37,264 bases of DNA from Nocardia sp. SYP-A9097. Lineage in GTDB: Bacteria; Actinomycetota; Actinomycetes; Mycobacteriales; Mycobacteriaceae. The translations under genes were made by a program, and so were the position numbers. Shown piece by piece: positions 23,648 through 31,017 of the stretch. How positions within the stretch are numbered: position 1 is the stretch's first letter; each line of letters opens with the position of its first letter. The notes beneath the pieces were generated by a model that was not told the DNA's origin, ran no database searches, and worked only from the letters and a program-made list of their open reading frames with translations. Location: positions 1 through 37,264 of the forward strand of contig NZ_WJIC01000048.1 in the NCBI RefSeq assembly GCF_009649815.1, given 5' to 3'.

Positions 23648-25174
23648 TCATCGAGCTGACCGAATTGGCTGAGGTGGCCAAGCCTGCGGTTCGACATTGA
23701 CTGGCTTCTGACCGATGTCCTGGTCCCAGTCGAACATCGGGGCGGGCGGCCCCCACAGCAGTGGCTGGGCAAACGAGATGGCCTTGGCGCCAAAATCCGC
23801 TCCCTGGAACTTGGCGCCTTCATAGAACGCCGTGCGAACGAAGCTCCCAGTCTCGGAGAACTTCGCGCGGTCAAACCCCGCGGGGCGGGCGAACGTGGCC
23901 GTGCGGAAGTCTGCAGGGCCACTGAACGTGGCGGAGCCGAAGTTCGTAGAACCGGAAAACGTCGCGTTGCGGAAGTCCGCAGTGCCTGAGAATCGCGCTT
24001 CGCCGAATCCCGCAATCTTCGAGATCGTCACGCGCCCAAAGTTAACGTCGCCGTCGAACGTCACGCCGGAGAACGTCGCGTTGCCGGAGAACGTCGCACC
24101 GTCAAAGTTGGCAGTGCCCGAGAACTTCGCGGAATTGAACCGACCAGCGCCGGAGAATGTCACGGCAAAGAACCTCGCGTCGCCGGAGAACGTCGAGTTG
24201 TCGAAGTTCGCGGTGCCGTAGAACGTCGCCTTACCGAAGTTCGTCGGGCCGACAAACGTTGCGTTGCCGAACTTCGCCGTGCGGAAGAAGTTCGCGCCGT
24301 CGAAACCTGCGTTGCCGGAGAATGTCGCTCCGTCGAACCGGGTGGAGCCCGAGAACCTCGCGCCGTCGAAACCTGCGTTGCCAGGGAATGTCGCTCCGTC
24401 AAACCGGGTAGTGCCCGAGAACGTCGTTTCGCTGAAGTCAGCTTCTTCCAGGTAGGCGGCACGGAAGTCGAATGCGTTTATAGACCAGCTGTATTCGGCT
24501 TCAAAGCGCAAGTGGTCGGTGATGACGCGGATGATGGTAGCGCGGACTTCGCGATCGTTGTGGCGGTACTCAAGATGGCGTTCCTGGTCATCGGCGCTGG
24601 TGCCGTCAGCTGTCGCACGGTGCTGTTTTATTACGAGCTTGCTTTGGTGATTGCGGCCGAGTTCGGGCAGGTAGGGCAGGCGGAGGTAGCCACACAGGAC
24701 GTCGATGCACTGTTGGCGTCGTAGCCCGCTGGATTCGTCGGCGACGCCGGCCATCGCGTACACCCCTGCGATACGGACTGCGACATCAGTCGCGCCAAGC
24801 TGGCCGGCTGCTGCACCGAAACGCTCCACAAACCGGCCCTGCTCAAGATCACGCTGGCGACGGTAGGCGACTACCAGAGCGACGACACCACCGACGCCGG
24901 CGACCACGGTCAGCGACAACTTGGTGATATCGAGGGGTGCCGCGACCGCACCGCTGGTGGCGATGAACCGTCGCAGCACCCATTGAGCGGTCACCGCAAG
25001 CGCGACCCCGAAGACAAGAGCCACGGCGATCGACCAGAACAACCCATTCGACGCTGCACGCCGCAAAGAAGTCTTGGCAATCCTGAACGACCTACGGCCC
25101 GATTGGGTGATCGCGCCCGCCTGCCGTTTCTGCCCTGCCACCGTTCTATTCTGGCGAAGAAGTCGCCCGCACAT
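23648..25174 (-). CDS. Membrane-anchored pentapeptide-repeat protein
   Basis: 508 aa from ATG 25172-25174, which has GGGAA upstream; the frame is open for 86 more codons, but these read poorly. Two transmembrane helices at about residues 45-105 (SIAVALVFGVALAVTAQWVL; LTVVAGVGGVVALVVAY) are followed by the segment RFVERFGAAAGQLGATDVAV typical of actinobacterial members. The C-terminal half holds about 25 pentapeptide repeats of the A-T/N-F-S/x-G type (FDGATFSGNAGFDGA), which should fold as a right-handed quadrilateral beta-helix on the cytosolic side. Such proteins are scaffolds; the known DNA-gyrase-protecting kind lacks the membrane part. It is isolated, with no operon partner. Confidence 0.85.
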   Translation of the reverse strand: MCGRLLRQNRTVAGQKRQAGAITQSGRRSFRIAKTSLRRAASNGLFWSIAVALVFGVALAVTAQWVLRRFIATSGAVAAPLDITKLSLTVVAGVGGVVALVVAYRRQRDLEQGRFVERFGAAAGQLGATDVAVRIAGVYAMAGVADESSGLRRQQCIDVLCGYLRLPYLPELGRNHQSKLVIKQHRATADGTSADDQERHLEYRHNDREVRATIIRVITDHLRFEAEYSWSINAFDFRAAYLEEADFSETTFSGTTRFDGATFPGNAGFDGARFSGSTRFDGATFSGNAGFDGANFFRTAKFGNATFVGPTNFGKATFYGTANFDNSTFSGDARFFAVTFSGAGRFNSAKFSGTANFDGATFSGNATFSGVTFDGDVNFGRVTISKIAGFGEARFSGTADFRNATFSGSTNFGSATFSGPADFRTATFARPAGFDRAKFSETGSFVRTAFYEGAKFQGADFGAKAISFAQPLLWGPPAPMFDWDQDIGQKPVNVEPQAWPPQPIRSAR

Positions 25175-25808
25175 CGGGGTTCCCGGCAAGCCGTGGATTC
25201 TATTCAACCTGGCCGTCTTCAGCCCTGAGCGCAGGTCATTGTGCGGCTGTCGGCCACCGGATCCCTTGTCCGCGTCACCACTAGCGAGCTTCGCCAGAAC
25301 TGATCTCCAGCTACACCCGCAGAGAACCAATGCAGAACTAGCGCACAGATCAGCAGATGTAACAACCCTATACAGGTCCAAGGCCCAAAGAGAACGGCGC
25401 AGAGGCGAACCCAGGATCTGCTGATCTGCCATGGCATCTGGCGTAAATCCGTTGGAACAAAACGAAATTCACCCCGCTGAGCCGAGGCTCACCGCCGCCC
25501 CCGACCACGAGGCGCTGAGGGCGAAAGTGGTCGCACGGGTGGTGCGTCTGCGGGCAGTCCGCGGTGAACCGTCCGACCAAGGGGTGCAGTTTCTGGAGGT
25601 TCCGTCACGGCCTGCCCCACCACATCGCTTGCAGCAGACCGGCGATCCGTCCCGCACTGCCCGTGGATCTCGCACCGGTCCACCACCGAGTGTCATGGTT
25701 CCCGATGATCCCGTGCCAACTCGAAATAGCGCTAGTGGCACGGGAAGTCGCGCACTTGGCACAGCCGGTCGCCCCACAGGGGTCTATTCAGCGGCCGCCA
25801 CTGTGGGC
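25175..25808. other. Long gap, no supported gene
   Basis: Several frames are open on both strands because of the high GC content, but none has a good start with a ribosome-binding site or a recognisable motif. A plus frame from ATG 25431 (MASGVNPLEQNEIHPAEPRL) starts well and decays into Pro/Arg-rich sequence. The promoter of the pentapeptide gene should lie here. Confidence 0.35.
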
Positions 25809-27029
25809 TCAGCCCACCGCCTTGCCGACCCACCGTCGCAGGCGCGAACCGAACGTCAGCGTCGGTCTGCCGGGTGTCATCGCCAGACCCGATCCAGGCT
25901 TCCGGCCCGGTGGTGGCGAGATCCTCCACGATAGCGGGACACGGTCACCGATCAGCAGATCCGCCCACGCCTGCGCATCGAACAACTCGTCTCCCAGGCC
26001 CGTCGCCGCCTGCAGCGCGCCGGGATAGACGCGGTCATAGGCGCGATTGGCCTCGACCGCATCGGCGGGCGCGAACAGCATCCACTCCCCGACCAGCCGG
26101 GTCGGCAGCCAGGACGCCAGCCACGTGAACTCTGGATCGCCGGCCACCTCGAGCAGCCCGCGCTCGCGCAGCCCCGCCCACAGTGACCCGTACCGCGCGA
26201 ATCCCTCCCCCAGCACGCCCTCGGCCGGGCGATCGGGATGATCGACCATAATCAGCTCCCGCGGCAGCGGGCAGGTCTTCACCAACGCCATCAACGGCAA
26301 CCCGAACACCCGCGCGAAATGCGCCCGATGCGTCCCATCAGCCCGGCACATGTACACCGGACCGGCCGGACCCTCGACCCTCGTCAGCTCCACCAGCTGC
26401 AGCGTCCAGCCCATCGCGAACCCCTCGACCCACTGCTCGAACTCCTCCTCGGAATCCGCGGCCAAAAGCGTCTCGCAGAAGCCATCCAACGATCGCCGAC
26501 GCTTCTCCATCCGATCGAACACACCCCAGGTCCGATCCAGGGTCGAGATCACCGCCACCGGATCCACCCACTGCAGGCACTCCGACCGCGCCTCGGCCTC
26601 CCGGGCACGCCCACAATTGCGCACGCCGGCCCCGTGAAACGCCGCTACCTGCCCCACCTGTGGAGCCGCCGCGTTCACCGGGGCAAGGCATTCGGCCAGC
26701 CACGCCCGCCGTTGCACCGGATCGGCCGGAATTCGAGACCGCAACTGCAACAACGCCTCTCGCAGCCGCGTCAGCTCTGGGCCGTCCGCTGCTGCACGCA
26801 GGCGCTCCTCCCACACCTCAAACTCGCCGTCGTCGAGTCGGCCCCACCGCAACCGCTCAGGCTCGGCAACGGTCACCGTCGAGACCTCTGGGCCGACCAG
26901 CTCGGATTCGGCGACGCCGTAGCGGCGCAAGATCACCGCCATCTCCGCGACCGTGGGCGACCAGCCCCGCACGAACCGGCCATCGGCCAACCATGCCTCG
27001 AACACACCCCTGCCGTCACGCGTGATCAC
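25809..27029 (-). CDS. 406-aa protein of unknown function, downstream of Ser/Thr kinase
   Basis: I do not recognise the family. The N-terminus (GRGVFEAWLADGRFVRGWSP) is followed by about 150 residues of Arg/Glu/Leu-rich helix. The middle contains PVYMCRADGTHRAHFARVFG and LPLMALV, which resembles the DG-x-HR turn of ParB/Srx-type domains, though it sits far from the N-terminus, so this is a weak lead. The C-terminal 60 residues are Pro/Arg-rich. No membrane segment is seen. It is co-oriented with the kinase gene, whose stop lies 281 bp upstream; a small plus-strand frame lies between. It may be a partner or substrate of the kinase, by position only. Confidence 0.65.
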   Translation of the reverse strand: MITRDGRGVFEAWLADGRFVRGWSPTVAEMAVILRRYGVAESELVGPEVSTVTVAEPERLRWGRLDDGEFEVWEERLRAAADGPELTRLREALLQLRSRIPADPVQRRAWLAECLAPVNAAAPQVGQVAAFHGAGVRNCGRAREAEARSECLQWVDPVAVISTLDRTWGVFDRMEKRRRSLDGFCETLLAADSEEEFEQWVEGFAMGWTLQLVELTRVEGPAGPVYMCRADGTHRAHFARVFGLPLMALVKTCPLPRELIMVDHPDRPAEGVLGEGFARYGSLWAGLRERGLLEVAGDPEFTWLASWLPTRLVGEWMLFAPADAVEANRAYDRVYPGALQAATGLGDELFDAQAWADLLIGDRVPLSWRISPPPGRKPGSGLAMTPGRPTLTFGSRLRRWVGKAVG

Positions 27030-27086
27030 CAGACCTCCACCCCTGCACTCGAATCCAGGAATCTGACAGAGGCGAGTATCCCCGTC

Positions 27087-27305
27087 CTGGCCGGGCTAAC
27101 GCACCCTGTACCGCGACCCGACCACCCCCCCATCGACCCCGTCGAACACCTGCGCCTGATAGAACGCAAAGCCGCACTGCTGGAACGGATCGCGAGCGAA
27201 GAGTGCCGGCCGGAAGCGCGCGTGCAAGCCGCCGAGGCCTGCGCCCTGGCCGACCGGCTACGTGCCGAACAACAACCGGAGCCCGCTGCACACCAAGAGC
27301 TTTGA
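27087..27305 (+). CDS. Possible small helical protein, start uncertain
   Basis: A plus-strand frame ends in VEHLRLIERKAALLERIASE then CRPEARVQAAEACALADRLR before TGA 27303-27305. This is regular amphipathic helix with high-GC third positions, unlike a random shadow. No in-frame ATG, GTG or TTG is found close upstream; CTG at 27087 is given only as a placeholder. It lies between two minus-strand genes and converges on the kinase gene. Confidence 0.35.
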   Translation: MAGLTHPVPRPDHPPIDPVEHLRLIERKAALLERIASEECRPEARVQAAEACALADRLRAEQQPEPAAHQEL

Positions 27306-27310
27306 CCGCT

Positions 27311-29122
27311 TCAGCTATCGGATTTGGACAGCTGCTCAGGCAACCAAAAAGTGGTGGCGCGATAGTGCCATAGTTCGGCTTCGAACTCTTTCCCCTGCGC
27401 GGCGGACAGGCCCGCGAGGTCTTCCATAGCGGTGTGGTCCCCGTCGTTGGCGGCGATTCGGCACCAGTGCTCGGCTTCGTCAAGCTTTCCTCGCTGGACC
27501 AACAACTCCACCAGCGAATGCACCCCTCCGGAGCTTCTGTCTTTCTTAACGATGTGGCGGTACCACTGCTCGGCTTCGTCGAGCTTCCCCTGCTCAATCA
27601 GCAGCTCACCCAACGTATAGCGTGCGTCTGGCACATTCATTTTGGCGGCCTTACGGCACCACAGCTCGGCTCCGGAGAGGTCACCGCGCTCTCTCAGCAG
27701 CAGCGCGAGTTCATACATGGCCGTAGCACCGAGGTGGCTGCGATCAATGCGGCCACCGGCGTTGGCGGCGATTCGGTACCAGTGCTCGGCGGGATCGAGT
27801 TCCCGTCGGAACCAGTACAGCACCCCGAGGTGGTATGCGGCGAGAAGAACCGTATCTCGGCGAATACGGCGTTGGAACCGGTCCCGGTACGCACCCAAGA
27901 CTCCTGTTGTCGGTTCCTCGCTCGCGATGATGCGGAGGCACCAGGTTGTCGCTTCGGCGAGTTCTCCCTGCTGCGCCAACAGGTGCACGAGCGCGGACAT
28001 CGGGCCAACATCGCCGGTCGTGTAGATCTTGTTGAGGAGCTCATCCTTCCTGGCGACAAAAAGGTGAGGTCTTGACTTTCCCAGAAGCGGGTCGCCCGCT
28101 ACGTCGACCCAGAAATCCCGAAAATCCCGAGGCTGGCCGCTCCAAGGTATCGGCGTGTCCAGACGATGTGGCGCCGACTGGGGTACCGGGCGACCTGCGG
28201 TTATCGGGCTCCATGGCCCGGATATCCGGGCCATGGACGACCCCCGCGGCCGATCTTTGGCGATGGCGTCCGGGTTGTGTTCGGTGTTGGTGAGTGCGCG
28301 AGTCAGCTCCGCGATCAAATCCGCGCACGAGCCATAGCGAGCGGCCGGATCCTTCGCCAGCACGGTCGCCATCACCACATCGAGGTAACGGGGCAGTTCC
28401 TGGCGGTACTCGCGGGGCGAGGGTGGGTTCTTGTGCAGATGTGCGGTCATCATCGCCTCGGGGCTTCCGAAATCGAATGGCGTACGCCCGGTGAGGAGTT
28501 GGAACAACGTGCAGCCCAGGGAATAAATGTCGCTGCGATGGTCGATGCCCTCGGCACGCAGGAATCGCTCCGGCGCCATGTACGCGAAGCTCCCGGCGAT
28601 CTCGGGGAAGGTCAACGGTGCCCCGAACACCCGCGCGATCCCGAAATCAGTGAGCATCGCACGCTCACCATGGCGCGGATCGTGCTCGAGGAGTAGGTTC
28701 GCGGGCTTCACATCACGGTGCAGCACCCCGTGACTGTGGGCGTAGTCCAGGGCATGCGCGGCATCGGTGACCAGGTGCACGATCCGCTCGATCGCCAGAC
28801 CGCCAGGTGAGCCGGCCAGTATCCCCGCGAGGTCACCGCCCCCGACATGACGCATCGAGATCCACAGGTCCTTCTCCTCCGCGCCGCTGCAATCGAAGAC
28901 CTGCACGATATTCGGGTGATCCAACCCCGAGGCCAGTTTCGCCTCGCGGGTGAACGCGGTCCGCGCCTCCTGGTTGGCGGTGAAACTATCGTGCAGAACC
29001 TTCAGCGCCACAGTGCGTTTGAGCCGCGGGTGACGGGCCAGATACACCGACCCCATCCCGCCGGCACCGAGCTCGCGTTCGATGACGAACCCGGCCACTA
29101 CCGACCCCGCCCGTAACGGCAT
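27311..29122 (-). CDS. Ser/Thr protein kinase with C-terminal Sel1/TPR-like repeats
   Basis: 603 aa from ATG 29120-29122, preceded by GGGAGGGAAG; an upstream start adds 19 Arg-rich residues. The Hanks-type kinase domain (about 10-285) is complete: glycine loop GAGGMGSV (19-26), Lys41, catalytic HRDVKPAN (Asp137), DFG (159-161) and APE (183-185). A Pro/Arg-rich linker follows, then about 230 residues of Sel1/TPR-like repeats with the recurring unit KLDEAEHWCRIAANDGD. No transmembrane helix is seen, unlike PknB-type kinases, so it is probably cytosolic and finds partners through the repeats. Substrates are unknown; the 406-aa gene downstream is a candidate by position. The repeat type resembles that of the NTPase at 2219-4606. 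Confidence 0.9.
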   Translation of the reverse strand: MPLRAGSVVAGFVIERELGAGGMGSVYLARHPRLKRTVALKVLHDSFTANQEARTAFTREAKLASGLDHPNIVQVFDCSGAEEKDLWISMRHVGGGDLAGILAGSPGGLAIERIVHLVTDAAHALDYAHSHGVLHRDVKPANLLLEHDPRHGERAMLTDFGIARVFGAPLTFPEIAGSFAYMAPERFLRAEGIDHRSDIYSLGCTLFQLLTGRTPFDFGSPEAMMTAHLHKNPPSPREYRQELPRYLDVVMATVLAKDPAARYGSCADLIAELTRALTNTEHNPDAIAKDRPRGSSMARISGPWSPITAGRPVPQSAPHRLDTPIPWSGQPRDFRDFWVDVAGDPLLGKSRPHLFVARKDELLNKIYTTGDVGPMSALVHLLAQQGELAEATTWCLRIIASEEPTTGVLGAYRDRFQRRIRRDTVLLAAYHLGVLYWFRRELDPAEHWYRIAANAGGRIDRSHLGATAMYELALLLRERGDLSGAELWCRKAAKMNVPDARYTLGELLIEQGKLDEAEQWYRHIVKKDRSSGGVHSLVELLVQRGKLDEAEHWCRIAANDGDHTAMEDLAGLSAAQGKEFEAELWHYRATTFWLPEQLSKSDS

Positions 29123-29781
29123 CTTCCCTCCCACCCCGTCGCGTTCCTGCCGAGCATGCCGCAACCGTCGCCGCCGCACACACGATTACGATCGCGATCT
29201 GCGTTCATGCGTGGTTGCGTTCACTCACGAGTACCGGACCGACCTTGGCGAACGCTTACGCACACTTGACGAACGCTTGTGTACATAGAGACGATCGACC
29301 GGTGCGGCCGCGCGTTCGATCTCGGAAGACCCTGCGCGGCAGCCTGTTCCGCCCAGATAGCCATGGCGACCGGTGAGGGCGCAGCGCAGACCAGGACGCC
29401 GATACCGGCGCCGAGGGCGCCCGAAATTCCCGCCAGGCCCGCACCGTGCCAGCTGATCGGAATCCGTTGCACAGCAAGGCTCCCCTCACCCACCGACACG
29501 TTCGCCTGGATCGCGCCGCGATCTGCTCGTGAACATGCCCCCGAATCACCACGTGTGGAACCGATTTCGGGAAGGCACGTGGTGCACGGTGTCGGAGGCC
29601 CCCATCGAACCGACAGCGACCAAGCCCGCGCCGACTACGAACACAACAATCACGCCAGTCCTCGAAACCAGCTGGACGGCAGACGTGTTCACCTCATGCG
29701 CCTGCACTTGTCAACACCAGGAAGCGTCGAGTTGCTCTCCAGTGCTCCGGGCGCTGAATCCGCCTTGATTCCGCTCGGATT
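29123..29781. other. Gap with one weak small frame
   Basis: The kinase promoter should be near 29130-29250. On the minus strand a GTG-initiated frame (29221-29499, 92 aa) has one hydrophobic stretch (GISGALGAGIGVLVCAA) and moderate third-position GC; it may be a small membrane protein or a scrap. Nothing else here is supported. Confidence 0.3.
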
Positions 29782-29958
29782 TCACATGCCGTAGGCGATG
29801 CTCCGCTGGACAGGCTCTCCAGTGGCCTGGTCAAACCAGCGTGTTTCGACCAGGCGCCCGGCCCGGTCGCGATATTTGACCATCGTGACACGGTCGCCCA
29901 CGACGGGCTGCGCGGCGATCAGATCGACGTCGACCGGGCTGTGCGGGTTGGCGCGCAT
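29782..29958 (-). CDS. 58-aa small protein of unknown function
   Basis: From ATG 29956-29958 with an excellent GGGAGG seven bases upstream, the frame encodes 58 residues: MRANPHSPVDVDLIAAQPVV, then GDRVTMVKYRDRAGRLVETR and a short tail ending AYGM. The middle reads as a small beta-barrel-like segment (VTMVKYRDRAGRLVETRWF). No family is recognised. A near-perfect 16-bp palindrome 18 bp upstream of the start is a likely operator. The gene is monocistronic in this view. Confidence 0.65.
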   Translation of the reverse strand: MRANPHSPVDVDLIAAQPVVGDRVTMVKYRDRAGRLVETRWFDQATGEPVQRSIAYGM

Positions 29959-29975
29959 CGAATCCTCCCTGGGTG

Positions 29976-29991
29976 GTAGAAAATTCTCTAC
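29976..29991 (-). promoter_or_regulatory. 16-bp palindrome upstream of small gene
   Basis: On the minus strand GTAGAGAATTTTCTAC is a palindrome except for one base pair. It lies in a short AT-rich patch just 5' of the GGGAGG of the 58-aa gene. It could bind a dimeric repressor over the promoter. Confidence 0.45.
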
Positions 29992-30101
29992 TCAACCACG
30001 CTAACTCCAGCCCACGACAAAGATTCCGCCTGTTCACCGCCTGCAGAGTGGGCAGCTACCCTCTTCTAGACTTACGCCCGCCAGTTGGCACCGCCGATCA
30101 G

Positions 30102-30590
30102 CTACAGCTCAACCATCTGGTGTGTCGTCGGCCGCCACTCCATGCTCCGATGATGAGGAGCCTGCTCCCGATGCATGATGGCCACTCCACCGTCGTGAAG
30201 GTCACGCACGGCGGCCGTGACTGGACCCCGCAGCCGCTCAGGAGTATTGCCCACCAGTCTGGCCGCGGTCCCGAACCGGCAGAACCTCAATCCGTCCTCG
30301 TCGTCGTAGACGCTCATCCAGCACGGCAGACCATCGCCGTCGTCGGACAGCTCCCGCCGCCCCTGCGAGGTCTCCACGACCAGCACCTCACCGGGCAGTA
30401 GATGAGCCAGCAGAAACGCCGACCGGTTGCCCGGCAGCGAGGCGTGGAAGACCGCGCGTGCTTCGTGTTCGATCACGAACCCAATTCTCTCCGAACAAGC
30501 GGGCTCACCACCGCTCAACTCCCCAAAGTTGCTGAACGCTGGCGTCTTCCGCCATTGCTGCGCCTCGACCGTCCACGAAGGATTCCTCAC
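30102..30590 (-). CDS. Hypothetical protein, 162 aa
   Basis: The GTG start at 30588-30590 overlaps the TGA of a 26-codon frame upstream (TGGTGAGG), which favours this start over the GTG at 30474-30476. The C-terminal 120 residues read as a compact alpha/beta domain (LLAHLLPGEVLVVETSQGRR, ELSDDGDGLPCWMSVYDDED, FGTAARLVGNTPERLRGPVT). No family is recognised. The first 35 residues are less convincing. It is one of several very small genes between the kinase and the relaxase. Confidence 0.5.
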   Translation of the reverse strand: MRNPSWTVEAQQWRKTPAFSNFGELSGGEPACSERIGFVIEHEARAVFHASLPGNRSAFLLAHLLPGEVLVVETSQGRRELSDDGDGLPCWMSVYDDEDGLRFCRFGTAARLVGNTPERLRGPVTAAVRDLHDGGVAIMHREQAPHHRSMEWRPTTHQMVEL

Positions 30591-30667
30591 CAGTCGAGCG
30601 GGGTGCGGCTATCGATTTTTTTCGACCGCTCGATGTTGTCGGCGAATCTGTCTTCCAGACTGCGCAT
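30587..30667 (-). CDS. Possible 26-aa leader or mini-protein
   Basis: ATG 30665-30667 opens 26 codons, MRSLEDRFADNIERSKKIDS and a short end, a charged helix. Its TGA overlaps the GTG of the 162-aa gene (tGGTGA), so it could couple translation to that gene. The ribosome-binding site is weak (GGGA). It may also be the end of a longer gene, since the frame continues upstream. Confidence 0.35.
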   Translation of the reverse strand: MRSLEDRFADNIERSKKIDSRTPLDW

Positions 30668-30827
30668 TTCGCGAATCCCGTTCTCTGGCGGGGCGCGGAT
30701 TAAGACCAGTCCCAGGGTAGTTGGGGCCACCTACATCCAACCCGCCACGCCGAGACGCGCCCGGCTGTGAGTTCGAGCTCCGCCACGGAGGGGAACCGCC
30801 ACTGCCTTCGCCGCGTCAGAACAGGGC

Positions 30828-30968
30828 ATGAATGACTCCATCGATCGGCAAGCCCTGATCGACGCTGGGCTCGACCCCGACGACCCCGAGGTGTGGGAGC
30901 AGCAGCAGCGGATCTCGGATCTGCTGCGGTGCTATGGAATTCAGCTCATCGAGTGGGATTTCGACTAG
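30828..30968 (+). CDS. 46-aa acidic protein with D-P-D-D-P core
   Basis: ATG 30828 is preceded by AGGG four bases upstream. The protein reads MNDSIDRQALIDAGLDPDDP, then EVWEQQQRISDLLRCYGIQL and ends IEWDFD. The first part matches the 36-aa protein at 23394 (ERQALLDEGVDPDDPQV) closely, so the two belong to one family. The rest is an amphipathic helix. Charge and size resemble small regulators or antitoxins, but no toxin is adjacent. It converges on the 3' end of the relaxase gene. Confidence 0.6.
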   Translation: MNDSIDRQALIDAGLDPDDPEVWEQQQRISDLLRCYGIQLIEWDFD

Positions 30969-31017
30969 CTAGGACGACACTCGGGTGCAGTCCATGCGGT
31001 ACGGCCGCAGTCCTGTG

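Noticed and set aside
25431..25934. Plus-strand frame of 167 codons
   Set aside because: Begins with plausible sequence but turns into low-complexity Pro/Arg/Ser and overlaps the 406-aa gene; no motif.
26238..27029. Plus-strand frame of 355 codons through the 406-aa gene
   Set aside because: Most of it is Pro/Arg/His-rich shadow of the minus-strand gene; only its last 60-70 codons beyond 27087 look protein-like and are listed separately.
30594..30633. 8-bp inverted repeat around a run of T
   Set aside because: It lies inside the small coding region at 30587-30667 with a 24-base loop; too weak to call a terminator.
30828..30968. Toxin-antitoxin pair reading of the acidic 46-aa protein
   Set aside because: No toxin-like gene is adjacent on either strand; small size and acidity alone are not enough.
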